From Flagellimonas sediminis (lineage in GTDB: Bacteria; Bacteroidota; Bacteroidia; Flavobacteriales; Flavobacteriaceae): 64,000 nucleotides of DNA. This document shows positions 36,734 to 45,573 of the stretch, piece by piece. The notes under the pieces are model-generated. The model had not been told where the DNA came from and searched no databases. It saw only the letters and a program-made list of their open reading frames with translations. Where the stretch lies: contig NZ_JAAAMI010000001.1 of assembly GCF_010500845.1 (NCBI RefSeq), positions 620,001-684,000 of the forward strand, read 5' to 3'. Each line of letters begins with the position of its first letter. Position 1 is the first letter of the stretch. Position numbers and translations under genes: made by a program.

Positions 36734-37813
36734 GTGTATTATTTTTGCTGCTCAAAACAGAAAGCCGTGCAAAAAGGAGTTTTATTGGTCAACTTGGGTT
36801 CGCCCGACAGCCCCACTGCAAAAGATGTAAAACCGTACTTGGATGAATTTTTGATGGACGAGCGCGTCATCGATGTGAATCCTATCCTGAGGAACATCAT
36901 TGTTCGGGGCATTATCCTGAACACCCGTCCCAAGAAATCGGCCGAGGCCTATTCCAAAATATGGTGGGAAGAAGGATCTCCTTTGATAGTGATTTCAAAA
37001 CGGTTTGCGGAAAAAGTGCAAAAGCACACCCAATTGCCTGTTGCACTGGGAATGCGATACGGTTCCATATCCATCAAGGAAGGTTTACAAGAACTGAAGG
37101 AAAAAGGGGTGGATGAAGTGTTTTTGGTGCCCTTGTATCCACACTACGCCATGTCGTCCTATGAGACGGTGGTGGTAAAGGCGATGGAAGTTCAGGCGGA
37201 ATTTTTCCCCGAAATGCAAATGACCACCCTGCCTGCTTTTTACAGCAATCCGGATTTTATAAAGATCCTATCCAAAAGCATAGCCGAAGGGTTAAAGGAT
37301 TTTGATTTCGACCACATCCTGTTTTCGTACCACGGCATTCCGGAACGCCACATTAAAAAGTCGGACCCTACAAAATCGCACTGTAAATTGGATGGCAAAT
37401 GTTGCCAGACAAACTCGGTTGCCCACCATACCTGTTACAAGCATCAATGCTTGGATACCACCGAATTGGTCAAAAAACAACTGGGACTTCCCGAAGAAAA
37501 AGTGAGCACTTCCTTCCAATCCCGTTTGGGTAGTGATCCTTGGCTACAACCGTTTACCGACAAGGAATTTGAACGCTTGGCCCAGGAAGGTGTCAAGAAG
37601 TTGGCGGTGATTACCCCAGCCTTTGTGAGTGATTGTTTGGAAACCTTGGAAGAAATCGCAATGGAAGGTAAACACCAATTCCAAGAAGCAGGGGGAGGGG
37701 ATTACATCCATATTTCCTGTTTGAACGACCGTGACGATTGGGCCCAATTGATGGCCGAATGGATCAACACTTGGGAGAAAAGTGGTGTCTTGCCCGAATA
37801 CCACATTCAATAA
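36734..37813 (+). CDS. hemH: HemH, ferrochelatase
   Basis: HemH inserts ferrous iron into protoporphyrin IX. The protein (359 residues from the GTG at 36734; 348 from a GTG at 36767, giving VQKGVLLVNLGSP) has the conserved start KGVLLVNLGSPDSP and catalytic His in LFSYHGIPERH. A cysteine-rich insert follows, with Cys217, 223, 224, 234 and 239 (numbered from 36734), which could hold a metal or Fe-S cluster. It lies 3.8 kb from the hem operon on the other strand, followed by the DUF3050 gene. Confidence 0.96.
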   Translation: MYYFCCSKQKAVQKGVLLVNLGSPDSPTAKDVKPYLDEFLMDERVIDVNPILRNIIVRGIILNTRPKKSAEAYSKIWWEEGSPLIVISKRFAEKVQKHTQLPVALGMRYGSISIKEGLQELKEKGVDEVFLVPLYPHYAMSSYETVVVKAMEVQAEFFPEMQMTTLPAFYSNPDFIKILSKSIAEGLKDFDFDHILFSYHGIPERHIKKSDPTKSHCKLDGKCCQTNSVAHHTCYKHQCLDTTELVKKQLGLPEEKVSTSFQSRLGSDPWLQPFTDKEFERLAQEGVKKLAVITPAFVSDCLETLEEIAMEGKHQFQEAGGGDYIHISCLNDRDDWAQLMAEWINTWEKSGVLPEYHIQ

Positions 37814-37835
37814 TACTGAAAAAGAAAATTGCCTT

Positions 37836-38627
37836 ATGAAAATGGAACACTTGGAGCACCACCTACAAGGGGTGCGTGACCAACTCAAAAGCCATCCCTT
37901 GTATGCCCAACTGGAATCGGTGGAGGACATCAAGATCTTCATGGAAAGCCATGTGTATGCTGTTTGGGATTTCATGTCGTTGTTGAAAGCGTTGCAGCAA
38001 CACTTGACCTGTACTTCCCTTCCTTGGAAACCAGCTTCGGATGCATCCGTGGCCCGATTCATCAACGAAATCGTGTTGGAGGAGGAAAGTGATTTTAATG
38101 AATTGGGAGAGGCCAAAAGCCATTTTGAAATGTACTTGGACGCCATGGGTGAAGTGGAAGCCGATACGTCCAAAGTGTTGCAGGTCATCTCCACGTTTAC
38201 CGATTTGGAGAAAATTGCAGAACAAATTGAAAATGCGGACTTGGACCAAGCGGAGAAAGATTTCTTGCAGTTCACTTTTGAGGCCATCAATACCCAACAA
38301 CCCCATATAATTGCCGCTGCCTTTACCTTCGGAAGGGAAGACTTGATTCCTGATATGTTTTTGGGGATCATTGAGCAATCCGGAGAAAATGGCCCAAGCA
38401 AATACACCAAACTTTCCTATTACCTGAAAAGACATATTGAATTGGACGGGGACGAACATGGACCCTTGGCGGTTAAAATGATCAAGGCTTTGTGCGGTTC
38501 CGATGAGCGGAAATGGGAAGAGGTCTTGACCTATAGCAAAAAAGCTTTGGAGCGCAGAATTGGACTTTGGGACAGCATTGCCAAAAAACTCACCGAGAAC
38601 AAGGATAATTTGGTGGATGCGTTGTAG
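37836..38627 (+). CDS. DUF3050 haem-oxygenase-fold protein
   Basis: The 263-residue helical protein matches DUF3050, a family placed in the haem-oxygenase-like fold. Candidate metal-binding residues are the acidic run EEESD (82-86), His96, His157 and His200-x3-Asp204-x3-His208 (KRHIELDGDEHG), reminiscent of the HxxxDxxH-like helix of haem-oxygenase-like diiron oxidases. The ATG at 37836 is 22 bases after hemH; a start at 37782 would overlap hemH. Either haem-related or diiron oxidase chemistry is possible; activity is unknown. Confidence 0.82.
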   Translation: MKMEHLEHHLQGVRDQLKSHPLYAQLESVEDIKIFMESHVYAVWDFMSLLKALQQHLTCTSLPWKPASDASVARFINEIVLEEESDFNELGEAKSHFEMYLDAMGEVEADTSKVLQVISTFTDLEKIAEQIENADLDQAEKDFLQFTFEAINTQQPHIIAAAFTFGREDLIPDMFLGIIEQSGENGPSKYTKLSYYLKRHIELDGDEHGPLAVKMIKALCGSDERKWEEVLTYSKKALERRIGLWDSIAKKLTENKDNLVDAL

Positions 38628-38683
38628 ATTTGAAGGAACCATTCAGCTCACGCTAGTCTTACACCAAAAGAACAATCCTTGGC

Positions 38684-40060
38684 ATGGCCAAAGTTACCTC
38701 TGAAGAACTCGGGAAGGAACCCATCGGAAAATTATTGATCAAGCAGGCCGTTCCGGCATCCATCGGTATTTTGGTGATGTCGCTGAACGTATTGGTCGAT
38801 TCCATTTTTGTAGGGAATTGGATAGGATCCATTGCCATTGCCGCCATCAACGTAGTGTTGCCCGTTTCCTTTTTTATTGCCGCTTTGGGGATGGCCATCG
38901 GTATTGGGGGTTCCAGTATCATTTCCCGCGCCCTGGGTGCCAACAACCATGAAAAGGCTCTAAAGACGTTCGGAAACCAGATTACGCTGACACTTTTGGT
39001 CACCGTGACCATGGTGGCCCTTGGACTGTACTACGTGGACAACCTGATTCCGGCATTTGGCGGTAAGGGAGCCATTTTTGAGCCTGCAAAAATCTACTAT
39101 ACCATCATTTTGTACGGAGTGCCCTTTTTGGCCCTTTGTATGATGGGAAACACGGTAATACGTGCCGAAGGGAAACCCAAGTTTGCCATGATTGCCATGA
39201 TCATTCCTTCCGTTGGCAACCTCTTGATGGACTATGTGTTCATCTACATTTTCGACTGGGGTATGGAAGGCGCAGCATGGGCCACAACCGTGGGTTACCT
39301 GTTGTGTTTTGGGTACATCCTTTACTTTTTTCTATCCAAAAATTCCGAATTGAAAATAAGTCCGTCCCATTTTGGGTTGGATCCAGCCATTCTTCGTGAA
39401 ATAAGCTCTTTAGGATTTGTAACCCTTGCAAGACAGGCGGTCACCAGTATCACCTACCTGCTCATGAACAATATATTGTTCAATTTGGGTGGGGAACCTA
39501 TGGTGGCGGTCTACGCCATTATCGGTCGTATGTTGATGTTTGCTTTATTCCCTGTTTTTGGCGTCACACAGGGCTTTTTGCCCATTGCAGGGTACAACTA
39601 TGGAGCTGCCTATTACGACCGTGTCAAGGAGTCCATCTTTACGGCAATCAAATATGCCGCCTTGGTAGCGACGTTGGTTTTTGTGGTGTTGATGCTTTTC
39701 CCAGGAGAATTTGCCGCTTTGTTCTTGAGTAACAGACCCGGACTATCCGCAGAGGAACTGGCTACCAATCAATTTGTGTTGCAGCACACACCATTTGCCA
39801 TGCGATTGGTATTTGCCGCTACGCCCATCATTGCGCTCCAGTTGATCGGGGCAGCTTATTTTCAAGCAGTGGGGAAAGCCATTCCGGCCTTATTGCTGAC
39901 CTTGACCCGGCAAGGATTTTTCTTTATCCCATTGATTTTGTTGTTACCCCATTTCTTCCAAGAAACCGGGGTGTGGATTTCATTTCCGATAGCCGATGTA
40001 TTGGCCACGGTGGTCACGGGCATTTATTTGGGTAAAGAGATGAAGAAGGAACTCACTTAA
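38684..40060 (+). CDS. MATE-family efflux transporter
   Basis: The 458-residue inner-membrane protein has about twelve hydrophobic segments in two halves and fits the MATE family (MSLNVLVDSIFVGNWIG, GIGGSSIISRALGANN, VTQGFLPIAGYNYGAA). These antiporters use H+ or Na+ gradients to export drugs or organic cations. Substrate is not predictable. It starts 56 bases after the DUF3050 gene. Confidence 0.93.
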   Translation: MAKVTSEELGKEPIGKLLIKQAVPASIGILVMSLNVLVDSIFVGNWIGSIAIAAINVVLPVSFFIAALGMAIGIGGSSIISRALGANNHEKALKTFGNQITLTLLVTVTMVALGLYYVDNLIPAFGGKGAIFEPAKIYYTIILYGVPFLALCMMGNTVIRAEGKPKFAMIAMIIPSVGNLLMDYVFIYIFDWGMEGAAWATTVGYLLCFGYILYFFLSKNSELKISPSHFGLDPAILREISSLGFVTLARQAVTSITYLLMNNILFNLGGEPMVAVYAIIGRMLMFALFPVFGVTQGFLPIAGYNYGAAYYDRVKESIFTAIKYAALVATLVFVVLMLFPGEFAALFLSNRPGLSAEELATNQFVLQHTPFAMRLVFAATPIIALQLIGAAYFQAVGKAIPALLLTLTRQGFFFIPLILLLPHFFQETGVWISFPIADVLATVVTGIYLGKEMKKELT

Positions 40061-40111
40061 AGAATGGCATTCCCAAAGAATGTTTAATTTGGAGGTCGTA
40101 ACGTAACAAAC

Positions 40112-41212
40112 ATGAAAAAAGCACTTTTTGCCAGTCTGATAATTCTTTTAGTATTGGCCTGTAAAGAAAAACCTGAAGAAAAACCCATGTACACCCTTTT
40201 TGTTGGTACCTATACCGATGGCGATAGCGAAGGCATTTATACCTATACCTTCGATGCTGGAACGGGCGAGTTGACCAATAAACAATTGGCGGCCAAATTG
40301 GCCAATCCTTCCTATTTGGCCCTTTCCAAAGACCATAAAAACTTGTATGCTGTTCAAGAAACCGCCGATTTTGATAGTTTAGGTGGTGGGGTTACCGCTT
40401 TTTCCCTAACTAATGGCGTATTGGAAATCCAGAATAGCATGGGAACCCAAGGCGCGCATCCGTGTCATGTTTCGCTTTCCGGGGATGGACATTTGGCCGT
40501 GGCCAATTATACCGGTGGCAATGTGGCCCTCTTCAACCTGAACGATGATGGTTCTTTGGGGGAACATCCCCAGATCATAGATCACAAACTTTTGGATAGC
40601 ACCAAAACATCCCACGCCCATATGGCCCAATTTACTTCTGATGGATTGATGGTGACGGATTTAGGGCTTGATGCCATTAAAAGATACAAAGAGGAAAATG
40701 GGGAATTTGTTCCTGGTCCCCAGCCATCGTTACCTTTTGCTGAAGGCGCAGGTCCACGACATTTCACCTTTGGTGAAGGAGGAAAGATGCTGTATGTAAT
40801 CAGCGAACTGAACAGCACCATTTCCGTTTTTGAAAAAGACACGAAAGGGGATTACCAAGAAATCCAAGTGGTAAAAACCTTAGACCCCAATTATCAAGGA
40901 AACAATGCCTGTGCAGACCTTCATTTATCCCCCGACGGGAAATTCTTGTACGGTTCCAACAGGGGAGAAAATACCATTGTGATTTTTGCTGTAAATCCTG
41001 AATCTGGAACTTTGAGCTTGGTGGGAAGGGAATCCGTGCACGGGGATTGGCCCCGTAATTTTTCGATGGATCCCACTGGGGAATTTTTATTGGTGGCCAA
41101 TCAAAAGTCGAGCAACATTACGGTGTTCAAAAGGGATGTTGAAAAGGGTACCCTTACCTATTTGAACGAGACCGTATTGCCCAATCCGGTGTGTTTGGTG
41201 TTTGAGGAATAG
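40112..41212 (+). CDS. Exported lactonase, 7-bladed propeller (6-phosphogluconolactonase family)
   Basis: The 366-residue lipoprotein (LLVLACKE, Cys17) belongs to the YbhE/lactonase beta-propeller family, with GTYTDGDSEGIYTYTFD near the start, GAHPCHVSLSGDG, GPRHFTFGEGG and ADLHLSPDGKFLYGSNRG. Cytoplasmic members hydrolyse 6-phosphogluconolactone; an exported member probably acts on another sugar lactone. It follows the MATE gene by 51 bases. Keto-sugar genes lie a few kb away, so a lactone from sugar oxidation is a possible substrate. Confidence 0.9.
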   Translation: MKKALFASLIILLVLACKEKPEEKPMYTLFVGTYTDGDSEGIYTYTFDAGTGELTNKQLAAKLANPSYLALSKDHKNLYAVQETADFDSLGGGVTAFSLTNGVLEIQNSMGTQGAHPCHVSLSGDGHLAVANYTGGNVALFNLNDDGSLGEHPQIIDHKLLDSTKTSHAHMAQFTSDGLMVTDLGLDAIKRYKEENGEFVPGPQPSLPFAEGAGPRHFTFGEGGKMLYVISELNSTISVFEKDTKGDYQEIQVVKTLDPNYQGNNACADLHLSPDGKFLYGSNRGENTIVIFAVNPESGTLSLVGRESVHGDWPRNFSMDPTGEFLLVANQKSSNITVFKRDVEKGTLTYLNETVLPNPVCLVFEE

Positions 41213-41219
41213 TCTCGCT

Positions 41220-41292
41220 GTCATTCTGAGCAAAGCGAAGAATTTCTGGATTAGTTAGGAGATACTTCGTCATCCCTAATCCTTAGTATGAC
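41220..41292. repeat. Dispersed inverted repeat (GTCATTCTGAG type)
   Basis: The left arm GTCATTCTGAGCAAAGCGAA and the right end TTAGTATGAC form an imperfect palindrome between convergent genes. A related copy is at 42530-42600. Confidence 0.75.
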
Positions 41293-41346
41293 AAAAACGC
41301 TGTAAAGGAACTACACTGATTATTATTCAGGTCAGGAGAAAAATAT

Positions 41347-42441
41347 TTATTTTTTAGCCAGTAAAACAATCACCCCAATCACAATCAAGCCCAACAGCAC
41401 GGCAAAGAAAATCTTCCAGAAACTATAAGGCCGCGTACCTGAAATGTTCCCGTTTTCCCCGTTGATGAAAAAATTGTATTCCTTGCCATTGTAGCGATAG
41501 GCACTCACATAAACGGGCAATAGGATGTGTTTAAAGGTTTCTTCGGTCAGTTTCATGTCCATGGAGGTTACCCTTTGGGTATCGCCTCCAATGTCCTGCA
41601 TACACCAACGGGTTGCAATATCGCGGGCCACTTCCTTGGAATGCAGGTGACCTTCGTTCAACGAAATGGTATACTTTTCGGTCACAAAACCGGATAGATA
41701 TCCACTGTCGAACGGTTGCAATTTTTTCAAATCCCAATAGGCAATTTTGCCGGGAATCCTCCCTGATTTTTGCTTGGACGCTTTGATCAAGGTATCGTCC
41801 ACAAACCCTGAAACTTCCCCCGAAGCAGGGTACCAACGTGTCTTCCGGACTTGTTGGGTCACCATTTTACCGTTTGCATTCCGAACCCTTCGCGTTTCAT
41901 AATAGTATTCTCCCCGCTGACCGATATAAGAGGCATACAGTTGTGCATCAAAGGTCCAATAGGGTAGATAGAGCCCTTTGGTGAATTGAGGGTCCAAAGC
42001 GGCCTTTTTCAGATTATTTGGGGCAAACCACAGCCGTTTCACCCAGTTTTTAAAAATGCGGAACGACTGGTTTTTATCGATTTGAAACGGCAACACGGCC
42101 CCGGGCAAGATCCAATTCTCCTTGTAGGCATCTTCCACTACCAAAGGTTGGCCACAGTACACACAATAAAGCGATTTATAGTTTTCCTCCACATGTTGGT
42201 CGGCGCCGCAATTCTTGCAATGCAGCATGGAGATTTCCTCACTGTGCCTCTGCGACCCCATTTCCTTGAGGTAGGGGTACAGTTCCAATTCCTCAAAACC
42301 ATTTTCTTTTGGGGCAATGGCCTCTTCATGGCCGCAGTACTCACAGGTAATGCTGGTGGTCCCAGGTTTGTATGTGAGTTCCGCCCCGCAGTTGACGCAG
42401 GTTTTTTTGAGTTCCGATTTTTGGATGGTAGGTTCTTCCAT
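41347..42441 (-). CDS. Zinc-ribbon membrane protein (YdjG-like)
   Basis: The 364-residue protein has two zinc ribbons at its N-terminus: Cys15/18 with Cys33/36 (CVNC, CEYC) and Cys75/78 with Cys92/95 (CKNC, CVYC). A central beta-rich domain (YLPYWTFDAQLYASY) and one C-terminal membrane helix (FFAVLLGLIVIGVIVLLA) follow. This matches the YdjG side of the B. subtilis YdjG/YdjI membrane complex as I know it. It is 168 bases downstream of the SPFH gene on the same strand, with repeats between. Confidence 0.8.
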   Translation of the reverse strand: MEEPTIQKSELKKTCVNCGAELTYKPGTTSITCEYCGHEEAIAPKENGFEELELYPYLKEMGSQRHSEEISMLHCKNCGADQHVEENYKSLYCVYCGQPLVVEDAYKENWILPGAVLPFQIDKNQSFRIFKNWVKRLWFAPNNLKKAALDPQFTKGLYLPYWTFDAQLYASYIGQRGEYYYETRRVRNANGKMVTQQVRKTRWYPASGEVSGFVDDTLIKASKQKSGRIPGKIAYWDLKKLQPFDSGYLSGFVTEKYTISLNEGHLHSKEVARDIATRWCMQDIGGDTQRVTSMDMKLTEETFKHILLPVYVSAYRYNGKEYNFFINGENGNISGTRPYSFWKIFFAVLLGLIVIGVIVLLAKK

Positions 42442-42443
42442 GT

Positions 42444-42468
42444 TGTCATTCCCGCGAAAGCGGGAATC
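42444..42468. repeat. Repeat hairpin GTCATTCCCGCGAAAGCGGGAATC
   Basis: An eight-bp perfect stem (ATTCCCGC with GCGGGAAT, four-base loop) begins only three bases upstream of the zinc-ribbon ATG. The same hairpin type is widely dispersed in bacterial genomes. In the mRNA it would fold right over the ribosome-binding region. Confidence 0.85.
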
Positions 42469-42529
42469 TAATTTTTGTTTGGATACCTGGCTGCTTATAT
42501 TTGATACGATGCCTTTAACGTGGTTCTAT

Positions 42530-42600
42530 GTCATTCTGAGCGAAGCGAAGAATCTGTTATTTACGTTTGAAAAGAGATACTTCACTTCGTTCAGTATGAC
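42530..42600. repeat. Dispersed inverted repeat (GTCATTCTGAG type)
   Basis: The arms GTCATTCTGAGCGAAGCGAA and TTCACTTCGTTCAGTATGAC pair well. It is a better-preserved copy of the 41220-41292 element and lies between the SPFH and zinc-ribbon genes. Confidence 0.85.
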
Positions 42601-42609
42601 AATGTAAAA

Positions 42610-43749
42610 TTATTGTCCAGGCAATGGCGGTGGAGTATTACCACCCAAGAACGATTTCAGTTCCTCTACCTCCTTTAAAGCGGTCCAAGCAGCCATGCCC
42701 TGTTTCCAGATTAAACTGTCGCGGTTAACGGTGCGCGATGCAAAAAGGGATTGCAACTGTTCAAAGGTTACAGGACCATGTTGCGTGCCATTTGTGGCAT
42801 AATAATATAGGGTCTGGGCAGGCATTGGTGGAGGTACGGCCCCGGCAGCGGGTTGTCCTGTGGCTTGTGGTGCCGCTTGTGTGGCACCGCCCATCAGGTT
42901 CCCCATTTGTTGGGCAAGCACAAAGCCCATACCCATGCCCATACCGGCACCAGCGGTGCCACCTTCATTTTGGGCCGCGGCCTCGATGGCTTTGGCAGCC
43001 TTGAACTTGGCCAATTTGTCCAGGTCCAGTTTATCGATTCGGCTGTATTCGAAAATCTCTTTTTTGAGTTCTTCGGGCATGGAAACGTTCTCGATGTAGA
43101 ATTTCTCCAAGGAGATACCCACCGTTTGAAATTCGGGGGCCATCACCTCGCGACAGGTATCGGAAAGTTCGGTGGTGTTGGCAGCGTATAATTCAATGGG
43201 AAGGTTGGCCTTGCCCACAGTATCGGTAAAGCGGGTGGCGATTAAGCTTTTTAGGTGCTCGTTGATCTCGAAATTGGTAAAATTGCTATCGGTGCCCACA
43301 ATATCCTTGATGAACTTACCGGCATCCGAAATTTTATAGGCGTATGTACCAAAGGCCCTGATCTCTACCAGTCCGAATCGATCATCGCTCAACGTAATCG
43401 GACTTTTGGTGCCCCATTTCTCATCGGTGAACAAATGGGTGTTCACAAAGTAAACTTCCGCTTTAAAAGGGGAGTTGAACCCGTATTTCCACCCTTTCAA
43501 CGTGGACAAAATAGGCAGGTTTTGGGTGGTGAGGTCATACGTGCCGGGGGTGAACACATCGGCGAGTTGTCCCTCGTTGATAAAAACGGCGGTCTGTCCT
43601 TCACGGACAATCAGTTTTGCTCCGTTCTTGATCTCGTTCTGGTAGCGCTCAAACCGATACGCGATGGTGTCGTCGGTGTAGTCGAACCACTCAATAATAT
43701 CAATAAACTCGTTACTGAGTTTTTCCTTGATCTTTCCAAAAATATCCAT
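42610..43749 (-). CDS. SPFH-domain protein with C-terminal GYF_2 domain (YdjI-like)
   Basis: The 379-residue protein has an SPFH/virion-core domain (about 20-250, with LIVREGQTAVFINEGQLADV). An Ala/Gly/Met-rich, low-complexity linker (AGAGMGMGMGF) follows, then a GYF_2 domain (about 308-365, YYYATNGTQHGPVTFEQLQ). No membrane helix is seen, so membrane binding would rely on a partner. Together with the zinc-ribbon protein it resembles the YdjI/YdjG pair implicated in membrane-stress or fluidity control; no pspA-like gene is adjacent. Confidence 0.85.
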   Translation of the reverse strand: MDIFGKIKEKLSNEFIDIIEWFDYTDDTIAYRFERYQNEIKNGAKLIVREGQTAVFINEGQLADVFTPGTYDLTTQNLPILSTLKGWKYGFNSPFKAEVYFVNTHLFTDEKWGTKSPITLSDDRFGLVEIRAFGTYAYKISDAGKFIKDIVGTDSNFTNFEINEHLKSLIATRFTDTVGKANLPIELYAANTTELSDTCREVMAPEFQTVGISLEKFYIENVSMPEELKKEIFEYSRIDKLDLDKLAKFKAAKAIEAAAQNEGGTAGAGMGMGMGFVLAQQMGNLMGGATQAAPQATGQPAAGAVPPPMPAQTLYYYATNGTQHGPVTFEQLQSLFASRTVNRDSLIWKQGMAAWTALKEVEELKSFLGGNTPPPLPGQ

Positions 43750-43854
43750 GGTCTAGTGTTTTTGATTATTGACGTTTAAAGTTAAAAAAAGTGTGGAAGG
43801 TTTCCGTTAGGTTAGTGTGAAATTGAGGGGGAATGTTACAGGATAAGTAAAAAA

Positions 43855-45000
43855 CTAATCCATCTTCCCCGCTTCCTTCAACATTTCCAGCACTTTTTCC
43901 TTGGGAAGGGCTTCGATTTGGTGTCCATCCCGTCCGGTCATGGTCTCGGCAGCAAAAAGGGAATTGAGAATGGCTTCCTCCGTGGCCTCGATGGTGGCCA
44001 AAAATAAAGGGGTCATGGCTTCATTGCGCAAAGTAGGTACCGTCTGAATCGGGTTTTCGCTTTGGTAGGGAATACGGCATTCCTCCGCGGTGGAAACGGC
44101 AATCACATAATCACCACTGCCGTTACTGGCAATGCCTCCTGTTCGAGCTAGGCCCAGCATGGCCCTTTTGGCCAAGCGTTCCAGGTTTCGGGCATCCAAA
44201 GGCGCATCGGTCAATACCACCATCATACAGGAACCATCTGGGGAATATTTAAAACTGTTGGAATACAGCCCCAATTTTTTGCCCACTTCCACTCCGGCCA
44301 CCTGCAATACCCCGCCAAAATTAGTCTGCACCAGCACCCCCACGGTGTAGCCTCCGGATTGTTTCGGCAAGACTCGAGAAGATGTGCCGATACCTCCCTT
44401 AAAACCAAAACAAATGGTTCCGGTGCCTGCACCCACGTTGCCCTCGGCAACAGGTCCTGTCTTAGCATTTTGAATGGCTTGCAGCACATCAGCTTCGGTC
44501 ACATGTCGCCCCCGAATATCGTTGAGGTAGCCGTCGTTGGTTTCGCCCACCACGGCATTCACGGACCGGACTTCCTCATTCCCGGATTGGTTTAAGGTGT
44601 ATCCAATGACTGTGTTAACGGCCGTGGGGACACTCAGCGTATTGGTCAAAATGATGGGGGTTTCCAGATTGCCCAGTTCCTTCACTTGGGTATAACCGGC
44701 CAACTTACCGAATCCGTTTCCCACATAAATGGCCGCAGGCACTTTTTCCTGAAATATATTTCCTGTGTGCGGAAGTATGGCGGTTACCCCCGTTCTGATG
44801 GAATCTCCTTCAATTAAAGTTGTATGGCCCACCTGAACCCCAGGAACATCGGTAATGGCATTGAAGGTTCCTGGGTGGAGCACCCCAATGGCTACTCCGT
44901 GGTCTCTAAGTCGGTTTTGTGACATGGTGAACAATGGAAATAGGATCAGAAAAATAAAAAATAAGGTATGGTGTTTTCTTGTCATTTGGGTTGATGGCAT
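43855..45000 (-). CDS. Exported P1-family peptidase (DmpA-like, Ntn hydrolase)
   Basis: The 381-residue protein starts with a signal (hydrophobic 11-26, ending TMSQ). It belongs to the P1/DmpA family, which cleave themselves to expose an N-terminal nucleophile and then remove N-terminal residues from small peptides. The cleavage site should be Gly256-Ser257 in SPDGSCMMVVLTDAPLD, where DmpA has GSIIVV; ASNGSGDYVIAV follows. An inner Met (MTRKHHT, 44985) is an alternative start. Confidence 0.9.
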   Translation of the reverse strand: MPSTQMTRKHHTLFFIFLILFPLFTMSQNRLRDHGVAIGVLHPGTFNAITDVPGVQVGHTTLIEGDSIRTGVTAILPHTGNIFQEKVPAAIYVGNGFGKLAGYTQVKELGNLETPIILTNTLSVPTAVNTVIGYTLNQSGNEEVRSVNAVVGETNDGYLNDIRGRHVTEADVLQAIQNAKTGPVAEGNVGAGTGTICFGFKGGIGTSSRVLPKQSGGYTVGVLVQTNFGGVLQVAGVEVGKKLGLYSNSFKYSPDGSCMMVVLTDAPLDARNLERLAKRAMLGLARTGGIASNGSGDYVIAVSTAEECRIPYQSENPIQTVPTLRNEAMTPLFLATIEATEEAILNSLFAAETMTGRDGHQIEALPKEKVLEMLKEAGKMD

Positions 45001-45055
45001 ATGGCCTTCAATTTAACTATTCTCCATCAAAAAGGAAACCCAAAAGTCAATGGCA

Positions 45056-45083
45056 TTAAAAAAGAAAGGGGCCTTGGCCCCTA
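45056..45083 (-). terminator. Intrinsic terminator after the NTF2-like gene
   Basis: On the minus strand the stem GGGGCC-AA-GGCCCC is followed by TTTCTTTTTT. It ends the transcript of the NTF2-like gene before the P1 peptidase gene. Confidence 0.82.
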
Positions 45084-45110
45084 TATGATTTTTGTGAAAA
45101 TGTACTGCGG

Positions 45111-45554
45111 TTACTCCACTTTACACGAAGTGTCCGCAATAATCTTCCACGCCCCATCTATTTTTTTAAGCACCAACATAAAAATGCCATGGGTATCGCC
45201 CACCGGTCGGGTCAAATGGTATTCCCCCATGACGGTATAGGCACCGTCAGTGATTTTGGAAATGTCGTTGGTGACGAATTCCAGATGGCCAAAATGTTCT
45301 TGGGTCGGATAGCTTTTTTGGTATCGCTCCAAAGTCTTTTGCCAACCTTTTACCACACCAGCACTGCCGTAAAAGGTCAGTTCTTCGGATTTCCAATAGG
45401 TCTCCATGAACAATTCTATATCAAAATTGTTCCAAGCTGTTTGTTGGGTGGATAGCACTTGCGCTATAGCGGCCCTATCCTCCTGTTCTGTCGTTGTCTG
45501 TGCAATACCAAACAAGGGCAGAACCAAGAGGAGGAACAACACTTTTTTCATCAT
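45111..45554 (-). CDS. Exported SnoaL/NTF2-like protein
   Basis: The 147-residue product has a signal peptide (MMKKVLFLLLVLPLFGIAQ) and one NTF2-fold domain of the SnoaL/DUF4440 kind (IAQVLSTQQTAWNNFDIELFM, ending GAWKIIADTSCKVE). The fold offers a small hydrophobic pocket; the ligand or reaction is unknown. It ends its transcript at a terminator and lies 19 bases downstream of the Gfo/Idh/MocA gene, with which it may be co-transcribed. Confidence 0.85.
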   Translation of the reverse strand: MMKKVLFLLLVLPLFGIAQTTTEQEDRAAIAQVLSTQQTAWNNFDIELFMETYWKSEELTFYGSAGVVKGWQKTLERYQKSYPTQEHFGHLEFVTNDISKITDGAYTVMGEYHLTRPVGDTHGIFMLVLKKIDGAWKIIADTSCKVE

Positions 45555-45573
45555 TGATGCTTTATTTCAAATT

